A DNA stretch of 64,000 nucleotides from Hymenobacter wooponensis (GCF_004745865.1 NZ_SRKZ01000011.1:1-64000); one strand, 5' to 3'. Counted from the stretch's first letter, positions 16,156 to 25,577 are shown. The notes: a model not told the origin generated them from the sequence alone. Translations and numbers: made by a program.

Positions 16156-17592
16156 CTATACCACCTGAAAGGTTTCGTGGTTGCCGATGGCCAGCGGGCG
16201 GTGCTGCTCCAGGTAGGCGCGCATGGCCGCCACCACGTGGTGGCCGGTCTTGCGCCGCTCCCGCCCGAAGCGGAGCGGTACGCCCTGCGCGGTGATGAAA
16301 GCGGCCGTGTAGGTGCGGGCGGGGTCTAGCGGCTGGCCCTGCACGTACACGGTCTGCAGGCGGCTGCCTGGCGGGTTCTCGATCTTAAAGTAGGCTTTCA
16401 GGCCCAGAGCCCGCTTCACGTAACCCCCCATCTGGTGCAGGGGCTGCCCGCTGTAAGTGCTTTCCAGATTGGCTTCCAGCAGTTGCCGGACTTCGGCCCC
16501 GGTCAGCTGCACGGTTTCAACCTCGGGGTCCATGGGCACCATGTTGTAGAGGTCTTCCAGGCGCACCGGGCCGGGCGGCACGGGGACCCCGTAGCGCCAG
16601 CCGTTGGAAAAGTACAGGTCGGCCGGCACCCGGGCCCGCAGGCTTTCCAGCAGGAAATCATCCATGGGGCATTCCACCGCGGTACCCCGGTGCAGGCCCG
16701 TAGTCGTGACGCCCACCGTTTCCCGCAGGTAGGCATAGGGCAGCAGCGCCGCGTCAATGCGGGCCTGCAGGCCCGGGTCAGGCACCAGGTCGGCCGTGAC
16801 TTCGCGCAGTTCGTGCTCGTGGGCCGTGACGCGGCCACCTTCTATGGTCAGCGTGAGGCGGCCTACAAAGGAGCCGTGGGCGCCGGACTGGATAACCAGG
16901 CAGTCGCCGGCACGGAAGGGCTCATAGAGGCGGTTGTGGGTGTGGCTGCTCAGGCATACGTCCACGCCGGGGTGCGCCTGCAGCAAGGCTACATCCTGCG
17001 GAAAGCCGCAGTGGGAAAGCAGTACTACCAAGTCCACGCGTTCAGCCTGGCGTAGCTGGGCCACGTGGCGCGGCAGTTCCAGCGTACCATCGGTGAAGCG
17101 CAAGCCCTCGCCGAAATGGGCAGGCATCGTTTTGTCGACGATAGGACACGCAAGCCCGATAACCCCGACGCGCAGCCCGGCCGCCTCGTAGACCTGGTAC
17201 GGAGCGTATACCAAGTCCCCCGAGGTCTGGTCATACACGTTGGCCGCCAGCAACGGGTAGTTCAACTGGTCAACCAGCTGGCGTAGCTGGGCGGGGCCGT
17301 AGGCAAAATCCCAGTGGGCCGTCATGCCTGCCACCCCCAGCTCGTTGAGGATGGGCACTAGGATTTCGCCCTGGGTGTCCACCACCGGCCGGGTACCGTG
17401 GAAGGTGTCGCCCCCATCGAATAGCAGACTCTCCGGGTACTGCTGGCGCCACTGCTGCAACAGCGTGGCAATGCGGGCGTAGCCCCCACTGGGCCGGTAC
17501 GTGGGGCCGGCGGGCCCGTAAAACAGCTCCTGGTGCAGGTTCAGGTAGCCATGCACGTCGTTAAGCTGGAACAGGGAGAGGGTGGTGGGCAT
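16156..17592 (-). CDS. SoxB-like metallophosphoesterase (5'-nucleotidase family)
   Basis: The start at 17592 (MPTTLSL) gives 478 residues. The metallophosphoesterase domain shows NDVHGY (11-16), DGGDTFHG (59-66), LSHCG (192-196) and SSHTHN (215-220). Where true 5'-nucleotidases have GNH(D/E), this protein has AHWDFAYG (92-99), the form typical of SoxB thiosulfohydrolases (GHWEF). A 5_nucleotid_C domain covers about 300-460. There is no signal peptide, whereas classical SoxB is periplasmic, and no SoxYZ carrier is seen. Its place in a sulfur operon favours action on a sulfur substrate, but a cytoplasmic nucleotidase remains possible. Confidence 0.65.
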   Translation of the reverse strand: MPTTLSLFQLNDVHGYLNLHQELFYGPAGPTYRPSGGYARIATLLQQWRQQYPESLLFDGGDTFHGTRPVVDTQGEILVPILNELGVAGMTAHWDFAYGPAQLRQLVDQLNYPLLAANVYDQTSGDLVYAPYQVYEAAGLRVGVIGLACPIVDKTMPAHFGEGLRFTDGTLELPRHVAQLRQAERVDLVVLLSHCGFPQDVALLQAHPGVDVCLSSHTHNRLYEPFRAGDCLVIQSGAHGSFVGRLTLTIEGGRVTAHEHELREVTADLVPDPGLQARIDAALLPYAYLRETVGVTTTGLHRGTAVECPMDDFLLESLRARVPADLYFSNGWRYGVPVPPGPVRLEDLYNMVPMDPEVETVQLTGAEVRQLLEANLESTYSGQPLHQMGGYVKRALGLKAYFKIENPPGSRLQTVYVQGQPLDPARTYTAAFITAQGVPLRFGRERRKTGHHVVAAMRAYLEQHRPLAIGNHETFQVV

Positions 17593-17720
17593 AGGGGCAA
17601 GGAAAACCAGGTTCATGAGCCGGGCCGTAGCCCGCGTGACTTCTTGCTAACGTACTACGACTGCGCGTCCGGAGTTTTACGGGCAAAGGTTGCCGTGAGG
17701 GAAGGAACCCCGTGCCGTGG

Positions 17721-19058
17721 TTATCCCACACCGCTCGGCAAGGGCGGGGAATACGGACGGCTAAGCCAACGATATAGCAGCGTGCTGTTACCCCGGGAGG
17801 TGGGGGAGGAGCGAATGCAAGTAACCCCGGGCGTATCCAGCCCCTCCGGCACGGGCAGGCAGTACATGCGCCGCCGGATGACCAGAGCGGAAAGCACCGT
17901 CATGCCCCCGATGGCGGCCAGCGCGGCCCCTAGCCCGAAGGCATCAGCGAGCAGACCCGTCAGCAGCGCCCCGATGGAGTAGCCCGCGTCGCGCCAGAAG
18001 CGGAAGATGCCCACGCTGTGTGCCCGTTGCGGAAGCGGCGCGTACTCGGCCACGGCGGCCAGAAACGTGGGATATACCAGCGCCGTGCCCGCCCCCAGCA
18101 GCGCCGCCAACAGCAGAAACACGGGATAGGACGAGGTGAAGAGCATGGCCAGCAGCACCGCGCCCTGCAACAGCATGCCCCAGAACAGCAAGTCTTTCTT
18201 ACACAGCCGGTCGGCCAGCGGGCCGGTGACCAGCTGGCCCAGGCCCCAAACAGCCGGGTATACAGCCGCCACGGTGCCAATCTGCGTCAGGGTGAAGCCC
18301 TTACTGGCCAGCAGCAGCGGCAACAGGCCCCACACCATGCCGTCGTTGAGGTTATTTACCAGCCCTGCCTGCGTAACGGAGCCTAGGTTGGGGTGCCGCC
18401 ACGTCACGTCCCAGAAAGAAAGCGGCGGGCCGGTGGGAACAGCCGGGGCCTGCGCGGCTTCCAGGGCCACGTGGTGGCGGGTGTCGCGCACCAGCAGCGA
18501 GCCCAGCAAACCCAGCACCGCCAGCCCGATGCCGAGGTAGAACGGATAGGGCCGCAGGCCGTACTCGGTGGCCAGCCAGCCCGAGGCGAAGGCCGTGGCC
18601 GCCACGGCCAGGTAGCCGGCCGACTCGTTCAGGCCCATGGCCAGGCCGCGCTGCTTCGGCCCCACCAGGTCAATCTTCATCACCACGGTGCTCGACCACG
18701 CCAGGCCCTGGTTAAGGCCCAGCAGCACATTAGCCGCGATGACCCAGCCCCAGGTGGGCGCCCAGAGCAGCAGCAGCGGCACGGGCAGGCCGAACAGCCA
18801 GCCGATGAGCAGCAGGTTCTTGCGACCAATCTTATTGGCCCAGGCCCCCGCGTAGTAGTTGGCTACGGCCTTGGTGAGGCCAAAGACAACGATAAACGAC
18901 AGGATAGCCGAGCGGGCCACCAGGTGGAACTCCTGCTCGGCCAGCCGGGGCAGGATGCTGCGTTCCAGCCCCACCATCCCGCCCACGAAGGCGTTGATGA
19001 GCACCAGCAGCGCAAACTGGTGCCAGTTTTCACGCAGACCGAGTTGGGGAATTGCCAT
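17721..19058 (-). CDS. MFS transporter
   Basis: The 445-residue protein has about twelve hydrophobic segments in two halves, with NKIGRKNLLLIGWLFGLP as the loop 2-3 motif of the major facilitator superfamily and LADRLCKKDLL as its counterpart in the second half. The last 45 residues, after RRRMYCLPVPEG, are polar and of unusual composition. It stands between a DsrE-like gene (28 nt) and the SoxB-like gene; export or uptake of a sulfur compound is inferred. Confidence 0.8.
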   Translation of the reverse strand: MAIPQLGLRENWHQFALLVLINAFVGGMVGLERSILPRLAEQEFHLVARSAILSFIVVFGLTKAVANYYAGAWANKIGRKNLLLIGWLFGLPVPLLLLWAPTWGWVIAANVLLGLNQGLAWSSTVVMKIDLVGPKQRGLAMGLNESAGYLAVAATAFASGWLATEYGLRPYPFYLGIGLAVLGLLGSLLVRDTRHHVALEAAQAPAVPTGPPLSFWDVTWRHPNLGSVTQAGLVNNLNDGMVWGLLPLLLASKGFTLTQIGTVAAVYPAVWGLGQLVTGPLADRLCKKDLLFWGMLLQGAVLLAMLFTSSYPVFLLLAALLGAGTALVYPTFLAAVAEYAPLPQRAHSVGIFRFWRDAGYSIGALLTGLLADAFGLGAALAAIGGMTVLSALVIRRRMYCLPVPEGLDTPGVTCIRSSPTSRGNSTLLYRWLSRPYSPPLPSGVG

Positions 19059-19086
19059 TGAGTTGATAGGGTAAAGAAGCAGGAAG

Positions 19087-19554
19087 TTAGGGATGCACCA
19101 ACGCCCAGCCCTGCTGCTGCCGGATAATTAATTCGCCGTTGCCGGTGGGCACGTAGGAAATGAAGGGAAACAGCTCGTCCGGGCTGATCTGGCGTTCCTT
19201 CATCGTGTTCTGGCACTGGGCCAGCAGTACACCCTGCTGCTGCAAGGCCCGCAGCTCGGCCTCGTAGGGCTGGCTTTTGCGAAACACGTCGGTGCCGCCC
19301 CCGAACACGACCAGCTCCAGTTGCAGCTTGCCCAGCAGGCGCGGGTCAGCCAGCGCGTTTTTCATATTGCGCAGCGTTTGCTTAATAAGCTTCGGGTCGT
19401 CGCTATCGAGCTGGTACACGGCCCGGTACCGGGCTTTTTTTGCCACCGCTCCCACGAAGGCCGGCTTGTCCGGCGGGGTCGGGGTTTGGGCGGAAACCGT
19501 CAGGCTAAGGCTGGTCAGGAATAGCAATGCCAGCAATGAACGCAGAGAAAGCAT
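19087..19554 (-). CDS. Exported DsrE-like protein, paralogue
   Basis: It has 155 residues with a signal peptide ending TVSAQ. It shares with 3359-3853 the blocks AVYQLDSDDPKLIKQTLRN, VVFGGG and LAQCQNT, and the end ISYVPTGNGELIIRQQQGW, so the two are close paralogues placed in separate sulfur clusters. The conserved cysteine in LAQC is the candidate sulfur carrier. Confidence 0.75.
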   Translation of the reverse strand: MLSLRSLLALLFLTSLSLTVSAQTPTPPDKPAFVGAVAKKARYRAVYQLDSDDPKLIKQTLRNMKNALADPRLLGKLQLELVVFGGGTDVFRKSQPYEAELRALQQQGVLLAQCQNTMKERQISPDELFPFISYVPTGNGELIIRQQQGWALVHP

Positions 19555-19578
19555 AGGGCAAAGGAAAATAAGCAGTGG

Positions 19579-21036
19579 TTAGAACGCGTAATCCAGCGCC
19601 ACGGTCAGGTGGTGCAAATCAACTTTGTTGATGGCCCGGGCGGGCAGGTAGGAAGCCCGGTTGGCCCCCCACTTGGCCGCGTACAGCGTGCGCAGCCGCA
19701 GCCCGTCGGCCGCGCCGGTAAAGGCGTGCGTGGCGGTGAGATTGAGCTGGTGAAAATCCGGCAGGCTGTACTTGTTGAGCCGTGCTTCCCGCGACAGGCG
19801 AAAGTAGCCGTAGCCCGCTTCCAGCCGGGGCGCGCGCGGCCGCTGCCAGGCCACGGTGGCTCCCAGCGCGTGCACGTCACCGGCTCCTTCGATCCGCTCG
19901 CGGGGCAAGGTGGTGTAGAAGGGCTCCCGGCCCCATTCGCGCGGAAACAGAAACCGCCCGTGCGCCGTGAGCCGGGTATACTGCGCCGCGTACTGCCAGG
20001 CCCGGTGCTGATAGGCCAGGCGCCCGCTCAGGGCGCGGGCCTGCTCACCGGGCTCGCTGTACCGTTGATTGGTTGGCCCACCGGCTTGGCCGGTCAGGCT
20101 GCGCTGCCACAGCAGTTGGCCGCTGGCCGTCCAGCGGCCGGCGGGGCGCGCAAACGTGCGCGTGCCTTCCAGCCAGCTGGTGGCCAGCAGCCGGGGGGCG
20201 AAATACTGCCAAGCCTGCACGGTGGCGTGCGGCCCGAGCGTGCGCCGCACGCCCAGCACGGCCAGCCCGGGCGTGGGCACGCGGCCCAGGTAGTCGGCTC
20301 GGCTGCTGTCGGGGGCTACGCCCATCGAGTAGCGGCCCACAGCCTCCCCGAGAGTATACCACCGGTCCAGCGAGCGGGGGGCCACGTGGGTAAGCCAGCC
20401 GCCCTGCACCGTGGTGGCGGGGCCGGCTTTGGCCACCGCCCACAGGCCCTGCACGAAGTTGGGACTTAGCCGCGAGTCCTGGGAGTTGAGTAAAGGTGTG
20501 TCCAGTTGCTGCCGGCCGTAGGTGAGCTGCAGACCCGCCCGGGGCTGCCAGCTCACCCAGAGCTCCTCCACCTGGTGCAGAATCTCGCGGTGGTGGGGAT
20601 GCTCCTGGTCGAAGAGGCCCAGCTCGTAGCGGCTTTCCGGGCGGCCGGGCTCGGCGGCCAGGGTACTGGAAAACAGGTTTTTGAGGAAGAAGCCTTCCAC
20701 GCCCACCCGCACGCCGTGCCAGGCGCGGCTTTCGTAGCGCAGGCCCGCGCCCACGCCCTGGGCGAAATAGTCGGGGGCCGCGCCCCGGTTGCGGGTGGCC
20801 ATGAAAACGGTGCGGGCGTGGGCGTGGAACTCGCCCCGGCGCAGGGCCTCGCCCAGCGAGCGGGCCGCCGACGAATCGGCCTCTTCGGCCGTTTGCATTT
20901 CAGCCATTTGCGGTGCGGCCACTGCCGGAGCGGCCGGGGCCGGGTGAGCCAGCAGTGTATCGGGGGCCAGGGACTGGGCCACACTGAGCCGGGCGCTGGC
21001 CAGCAGCACGGCTCCCAGCAGAAACCAACGAGTCAT
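19579..21036 (-). CDS. OprD-like outer-membrane porin
   Basis: The product has 485 residues: signal peptide, an Ala/Pro/Glu-rich spacer of about 50 residues, then alternating beta-strand sequence ending LDYAF with the C-terminal Phe used for outer-membrane insertion. Features such as GVRVGVEGFFLKNLFSS, LQLTYGRQQLDTPLLNSQDS and TVQGGWLTHVAPRS are typical of OprD-family channels. Within this operon it may admit sulfur oxyanions or organosulfur compounds (inference). Confidence 0.75.
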   Translation of the reverse strand: MTRWFLLGAVLLASARLSVAQSLAPDTLLAHPAPAAPAVAAPQMAEMQTAEEADSSAARSLGEALRRGEFHAHARTVFMATRNRGAAPDYFAQGVGAGLRYESRAWHGVRVGVEGFFLKNLFSSTLAAEPGRPESRYELGLFDQEHPHHREILHQVEELWVSWQPRAGLQLTYGRQQLDTPLLNSQDSRLSPNFVQGLWAVAKAGPATTVQGGWLTHVAPRSLDRWYTLGEAVGRYSMGVAPDSSRADYLGRVPTPGLAVLGVRRTLGPHATVQAWQYFAPRLLATSWLEGTRTFARPAGRWTASGQLLWQRSLTGQAGGPTNQRYSEPGEQARALSGRLAYQHRAWQYAAQYTRLTAHGRFLFPREWGREPFYTTLPRERIEGAGDVHALGATVAWQRPRAPRLEAGYGYFRLSREARLNKYSLPDFHQLNLTATHAFTGAADGLRLRTLYAAKWGANRASYLPARAINKVDLHHLTVALDYAF

Positions 21037-21077
21037 CAGAAACGGGATAAGGGGAGCCGGCGGCCAGGCCGCGGCTA

Positions 21078-21488
21078 CTACATGGGCAGCCGCTCGCGCA
21101 GGGCGCTGTAGGTCCAGGTGCCGGCCAGCGCGGCCAGAATCAGCACGGCGGCTGAGGCCACGCCGCTGCCCAGCTGGGCAAACAGGGGGCCGGGGCAGGC
21201 GCCGGTCAGGGCCCAGCCCAGCCCGAAGATGGTGCCCCCGATCCAGGTGCCGTGGTTATACTTCTTGTCGGCCAGCTTGATTTCCTCGCCGTTGATGGTC
21301 TTGAGGTGGTTGCGCTTGATGAGCTGAATGGAAATCATGCCCACCAGGATGGCCGAGCCGATAACGCCGTACATGTGGAAGGCCTGGAAGCGGAACATCT
21401 CCTGGATGCGCCACCAGCTGATGACTTCGCTCTTGGTGAGAATAATGCCGAACAACACGCCCAGCACCAGGTATTTAAGATTTTTCAT
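21078..21488 (-). CDS. YeeE/YedE half-transporter (DUF6691-like)
   Basis: The product has 136 residues with four membrane helices and the signature GLGWALTGACPGPLFAQLG. YeeE/YedE proteins conduct thiosulfate or related sulfur species through cysteine relays; here the protein is split into two genes, the other being 22148-22708. The interposed methyltransferase gene is only 21 nt away on one side and 17 nt on the other. Confidence 0.85.
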   Translation of the reverse strand: MKNLKYLVLGVLFGIILTKSEVISWWRIQEMFRFQAFHMYGVIGSAILVGMISIQLIKRNHLKTINGEEIKLADKKYNHGTWIGGTIFGLGWALTGACPGPLFAQLGSGVASAAVLILAALAGTWTYSALRERLPM

Positions 21489-21509
21489 GTCAAGTAACAG
21501 AAGAAGAAG

Positions 21510-22130
21510 TTAAGAGCGTACCGCCAGCAGGCGCACGACAGTGGCCGGACCCGAGTGGAAGCTGCCTTCGTGCAGGACCACGCCCAGCTCGTGGTTTTCC
21601 CGCACCGTCAACTCGGCAAAGTCCGCGGCCAGGGTGTCAGGGGCGTAGAGCAGCTCGGCCGCCGTGGGACCACCGGAGGGCAAGCCCAGCTGCCGGGTAC
21701 TAAAGGCTTCCAGAATCAGGTGCCCCCCGGGTGCCAGGCTGCGGGCGGCGGCGGCGTGCACGGCCCAGCGGGCCACGGGCGGCAGGTGGGCGTAAATCAG
21801 GCCGATGGCATCGTAGGCGCCGGGCTGCTGCCAGCCCAGGCTGGTGATATCGGCCACCTGGTAGGTTAGGTGCACGCCCTGGGCTACGGCCAGGCGCTGG
21901 GCTTTGGCGCGGGCCTCGTCGCTGAAGTCCACGGCCGTTACCTGCCAGCCGCGCCGGGCGGCGTACACCGCGTTGCGGCCTTCGCCCTCGGCCAGCAGCA
22001 GCAAGCGGCCGGGCGGCAGCTTATCCAGCTGCTGGCGGAAGTAGGTGTTGGGCTCGGTGCCGTAGGCATAGGCCTCGCTTTCGTAGCGGGCATCCCAGAA
22101 CTCGGCGGCAGCAGGCAGGATGGTAGGCAT
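21510..22130 (-). CDS. Class I SAM-dependent methyltransferase (TehB-like)
   Basis: From the ATG at 22130 the protein has 206 residues. It starts AAAEFWDARYESEAYAYGTE, then LLLLAEGEGRNAVYAARRGW (SAM motif I), VTAVDFSDEA (motif II) and YDAIGLIYAHLP (motif III-like). This resembles TehB and thiopurine-type methyltransferases. Position between two half-transporters suggests methylation of sulfide or a thiol, but that is inference. Confidence 0.75.
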   Translation of the reverse strand: MPTILPAAAEFWDARYESEAYAYGTEPNTYFRQQLDKLPPGRLLLLAEGEGRNAVYAARRGWQVTAVDFSDEARAKAQRLAVAQGVHLTYQVADITSLGWQQPGAYDAIGLIYAHLPPVARWAVHAAAARSLAPGGHLILEAFSTRQLGLPSGGPTAAELLYAPDTLAADFAELTVRENHELGVVLHEGSFHSGPATVVRLLAVRS

Positions 22131-22147
22131 GGGGCAGTGGGGAAGGA

Positions 22148-22708
22148 TTAGAACAGCATCGGGTAGAACACCCACGTCATGAGCAGGCCGCCGACAAAGA
22201 AGGCGATAACGGCCACCAGCGACACCCACTGCAGATTCGAGAGGCCCGAAATGGCGTGGCCCGAGGTGCAGCCGCCGGCGTAGCGGGTGCCGAAGCCGAC
22301 GAGAAAGCCGCCCAGTACCAGGAACACCCAGCCTTTCCAGTTGGCCAGGTTTTCCAGGGCAAACAGCTCTTTGGGCAGCAGGCCCGAGAAATCGGTCAAC
22401 CCCATCTGCGCTTTCAGGTCGCGCACGGTTTCGGCCGAAATGGCGATGGTGTCGGGGTGGCCCAGCAGCTGGTAGCCCACGTAGCCGCCCAGGCCGATGC
22501 CGAGCACAAACCACAGGTTCCAGATTTCAGCGCGCCAGTTGTAGGTCAGAAACGGGATGCCGGCCGGCACGCAGGCGGCGCACACGTGGCGCAGCGAGGA
22601 GCTGATGCCCAGCGCTTTGTTGCCGATGAGCAGCAGGGCCGGCACGGTCAGGCCAATGAGGGGGCCGGCGATATACCAGGGCCAGGGCTGGCGAAGTAAT
22701 TCAAGCAT
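22148..22708 (-). CDS. YeeE/YedE half-transporter with GGCTSGH motif
   Basis: The product has 186 residues with about five membrane helices. The key motif [18 protein letters not shown] is the sulfur-conducting signature of YeeE/YedE; two further cysteines in HVCAACVP sit in the first half. It pairs with 21078-21488 to make a whole transporter. Upstream in the operon is a rhodanese, so imported sulfur can be passed on directly. Confidence 0.85.
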   Translation of the reverse strand: MLELLRQPWPWYIAGPLIGLTVPALLLIGNKALGISSSLRHVCAACVPAGIPFLTYNWRAEIWNLWFVLGIGLGGYVGYQLLGHPDTIAISAETVRDLKAQMGLTDFSGLLPKELFALENLANWKGWVFLVLGGFLVGFGTRYAGGCTSGHAISGLSNLQWVSLVAVIAFFVGGLLMTWVFYPMLF

Positions 22709-22802
22709 GAAGTCAGAAAGTCAAAGGGAATAGAGCTCCGGCCCGCCTGCAGCAGCGGCCGGCCGGAGTCCTTGATAAATCAGGAGGGGAAAAGGAAGCG
22801 GT

Positions 22803-23141
22803 CTAGCGGACCAGCTTTTCGGGCCAGTCCAGCACGCCCCCCAGCAGGTTGGCCACGGTAGTGAAGCCGGCCCCGGTGAGCTGGGCTGCGGCGGTTGCTG
22901 AGCGGGCCCCGCTACGGCAGTACACGTAGGTGGGCCGGGTTTTATCCAGGGCCGCTACGCGCCGGGCGAAGTCGGGCGCGGTGACGTCGAGGTTGACCGC
23001 GCCGGGCAGGTGGCCGCCGGCAAACTCGTCGGGCCGGCGCACGTCCAGCAGCACGATACCGGGCTGACGCACGGCGGCAGAAAACTCAGCGGGCTTCAAG
23101 TCCTGATAGGCTTTGGAAGCGGAATTAAAAAGACCAAACAT
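22803..23141 (-). CDS. Single-domain rhodanese
   Basis: The start at 23141 gives 112 residues. LLDVRRPDEFAGGHLPGAVN (31-50) and the active loop CRSGARS with Cys75 are complete. No signal peptide, hence cytoplasmic. Rhodaneses move sulfane sulfur to an acceptor; this one probably accepts sulfur from the YedE system or serves the persulfide dioxygenase encoded before it. Confidence 0.9.
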   Translation of the reverse strand: MFGLFNSASKAYQDLKPAEFSAAVRQPGIVLLDVRRPDEFAGGHLPGAVNLDVTAPDFARRVAALDKTRPTYVYCRSGARSATAAAQLTGAGFTTVANLLGGVLDWPEKLVR

Positions 23142-23222
23142 GGCGGGAACATAATTAGAGAGTGAAGGCAGGAGCGTAGCTGCCACCCGGCCAGGGCTGG
23201 GCGGCGGCACCCTCCGGCGGAA

Positions 23223-24578
23223 TTAGTGCGCGGCCGCAGCCGACTGGAAGGATTTCACGGCTTCGCTCAAATCCAGCACCTTGGTGCCGGGCAGCGCGTC
23301 GGCCACGATGCTGGAACCGGCCGCCGAGCGGTAGCCGCCGGCGCAATGCACCACCACCGGCTTATCGGTCGGAATCTCACCAGCCCGCTCGCGCAGCTCG
23401 GGCAGCGCAATGTTGAGGGAGCCAGCAAAAATGGGCTCGTCACGGTGCTCGGTGGCGTTACGGATATCCACGACGGTGTACTGCTCGGGATGCTGGCGGA
23501 ACTGCTCCACGTCCAGCACGGGCATGGTGGCTTCGGTAGCGGGCGTGCCCACCAGCGCGCCCTTAATCAGCGGCTCGTAGCCGATTTTGGCCGTTTTCTG
23601 AATCAGGTCTTCGAGCGTGGCCTCGTCGGCCGCAAGGAGATAGAACGGCTCCTCGGGGCCGACAATCGAGCCCAGCCAGGTTTCAAATTTGCCGCCCTGT
23701 TGAATGTTGATAGCGCCGTCCGCGTGCCCTTTTTTAAACTCGGCCTCGGGACGTGAATCGATGATGACCGCACCGGTTTCCAGCTTTGCGCCGGCGGTCA
23801 GGCGCGGCACCTGCTGCACGCTCGGCGCGTAGTCAGGCGCGCCGGCTTTGTTGAGGGCCACGTCGTAGCCGAAGTATTTGGGGATGAAGGGCTGGTCGGC
23901 CAGCAGCTCTTTCACGAACTCCGCCTCGCTCAGCTTGCGCAGCATGGGGTTGCCGAATTTCTCATCGGCAATCGTGCTGCTGTTGGCCCCGCTCAGGGCC
24001 TTGCCGCACAGGCTGCCCGCGCCGTGGGCGGGGTACACGAGCACCGTGCCGGCCAGCGGCATGAGCTTATCGCGCAGCGAGTGGTACATCTGCCGGGCCA
24101 GCTCCTCGCGCTTGGCAGTCATGTTGCCGGCACTTTCGCGCAGGTCGGGGCGGCCCACGTCGCCGATAAAGAGCGTGTCGCCGGTGAAGACGGCTTCGTC
24201 CTTTCCTTCTCGGCTGAGCACAATACTGATCGAGTCGGGGGAATGGCCGGGCGTGTTCAGGGCCCGGAACGTGAGCTTACCGACGGTGAACTCCTGGCCT
24301 TCGTCGAAGGCTTCGTGGGTGTAGTCGGCCCCCAGCAGCTTACTCACGCGGATGACGGCGCCGGTAGCCTGGGCAATTTCCAGGTGGCTGCTCACAAAGT
24401 CGGCGTGGGGGTGCGTTTCGATGATGCTGACGATTTTGGCGTCGTTGGCCTTCGCGTAGTCGTAATAGGGCTGCGGGTTACGGGCCGGGTCGATGAGCAC
24501 GATTTCGCGGGCCGACTCACTGAGGATAGCATAGGAGAAATGGGCCAGGCCCTTGTCTTCAAACTGTTCGATTTTCAT
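23223..24578 (-). CDS. Persulfide dioxygenase-like MBL protein fused to two rhodanese domains
   Basis: The protein has 451 residues. The MBL domain (1-240) has THPHADFVSSH at 55-65 and later TPGHS, FTGDTLFIGDVGRPD and PAHGAGS, the pattern of ETHE1/BlaR-type persulfide dioxygenases (iron in the site). Rhodanese domain 1 (about 260-350) keeps VIIDSRPEAEF but has LLAADEAT instead of a catalytic cysteine, so it is inactive. Rhodanese domain 2 (about 360-450) has CAGGYRS with Cys412. It oxidises glutathione or related persulfides to sulfite, which the TauE exporter encoded just before could remove. Confidence 0.9.
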   Translation of the reverse strand: MKIEQFEDKGLAHFSYAILSESAREIVLIDPARNPQPYYDYAKANDAKIVSIIETHPHADFVSSHLEIAQATGAVIRVSKLLGADYTHEAFDEGQEFTVGKLTFRALNTPGHSPDSISIVLSREGKDEAVFTGDTLFIGDVGRPDLRESAGNMTAKREELARQMYHSLRDKLMPLAGTVLVYPAHGAGSLCGKALSGANSSTIADEKFGNPMLRKLSEAEFVKELLADQPFIPKYFGYDVALNKAGAPDYAPSVQQVPRLTAGAKLETGAVIIDSRPEAEFKKGHADGAINIQQGGKFETWLGSIVGPEEPFYLLAADEATLEDLIQKTAKIGYEPLIKGALVGTPATEATMPVLDVEQFRQHPEQYTVVDIRNATEHRDEPIFAGSLNIALPELRERAGEIPTDKPVVVHCAGGYRSAAGSSIVADALPGTKVLDLSEAVKSFQSAAAAH

Positions 24579-24670
24579 GACGGAAAGCGGTTGGGAGGTG
24601 AGTGGAAGCGAGAAGAAAGCAACGCAGGAAAAGGAGTAAAACGAGAACTGCCGGGGGGAGGGTCAGCAGC

Positions 24671-25486
24671 TTAGGAGGTGAAGACCAGCTCGCGCAGCAG
24701 AATAAACGTACCCATGGCCAGCGTGAACCAGCCGAAGGCCGGCTTCAGCTTAGCGCCGGGAATGAAGCGGGCCAGATAGGTGCCCAGGACGATGCCACCC
24801 AAGGCGAAGGCCAGGAAGCCCGCCAGAAACGACCAGGCAATGGGCGTGCCCGCGCTGAGGTCGCCGGTAAAGCCAATCAGCGAGTTCAGGGCAATGATGG
24901 CCAGCGAGGTACCCACGGCCAGCTTCATGGGCAGGCGGGCCCCCAGCACCAGGGCCGGAATAATCAGGAAGCCGCCGCCCGCGCCCACGAAGCCCGTGAG
25001 CGTGCCCACCACCAGGCCGATGCCCAGCACCAGCGGGTAATTGAACGCGTGCTTCTGATGCAACTCCTCGTCGAGCACGACCTCGGCCTGCTTACTGCGG
25101 ATCATCGACGTGGCGGCTACGACCATCAGCACGGCAAAGGCCACCAGCACCAGTAAGTCTTTGGTGAACACAATGCTGCCCAGCGTGAACAGCTCGTGCG
25201 GGATGGCGGGCATCAGCAGCTTGCGCACCGCAAACACGGCCAGCAGCGAGGGTAGCAGAAAGACCACGGCCGTTTTCAGCGATACCAGCCCCTTGCGGAA
25301 GTAGCCCCAGGCGCCTACTACGGAGGTAGAGCCCACCACGAACAGCGAGTAAGCCGTGCTCAGCACCGGGCTCACGCCCATCAGATACACCAGCACCGGC
25401 ACCGTGAGAATGGAGCCGCCCCCGCCCATGATGCCGAGGGAGAGGCCGATGAAAATAGCCGCGAAGTAGCCGAGGTAATGTAACAT
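24671..25486 (-). CDS. TauE/SafE-family sulfite exporter
   Basis: The 271-residue protein has about eight hydrophobic segments in two repeats. It starts with [24 protein letters not shown] and repeats [17 protein letters not shown] near residue 165, the paired glycine motifs of the family. It lies between the ArsR gene and the persulfide dioxygenase, a common arrangement for export of sulfite made from persulfide. Confidence 0.88.
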   Translation of the reverse strand: MLHYLGYFAAIFIGLSLGIMGGGGSILTVPVLVYLMGVSPVLSTAYSLFVVGSTSVVGAWGYFRKGLVSLKTAVVFLLPSLLAVFAVRKLLMPAIPHELFTLGSIVFTKDLLVLVAFAVLMVVAATSMIRSKQAEVVLDEELHQKHAFNYPLVLGIGLVVGTLTGFVGAGGGFLIIPALVLGARLPMKLAVGTSLAIIALNSLIGFTGDLSAGTPIAWSFLAGFLAFALGGIVLGTYLARFIPGAKLKPAFGWFTLAMGTFILLRELVFTS

Positions 25487-25520
25487 GGATGAACGGGTGA
25501 ACGTATGTAGTTATGAAAGG

Positions 25521-25532
25521 TTGTTCATGTAT
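25521..25532 (-). promoter_or_regulatory. Putative ArsR operator, TauE side
   Basis: The minus strand reads ATACATGAACAA, identical to a word within the ArsR promoter at 25905-25916. It lies 35 nt upstream of the TauE start at 25486, so one regulator could control both transcripts. Confidence 0.55.
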
Positions 25533-25540
25533 TTCAGCAA

Positions 25541-25577
25541 AAAAAGCCGGCTCCCTTTACAGGAACGTGCAGCCGGC
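25541..25577 (-). terminator. Intrinsic terminator of the ArsR gene
   Basis: On the minus strand GCCGGCT (25571-25577) pairs with AGCCGGC (25546-25552), then a run of seven or more T follows. The left arm is within the last codons of the ArsR gene, so the regulator can be transcribed alone. Confidence 0.75.
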
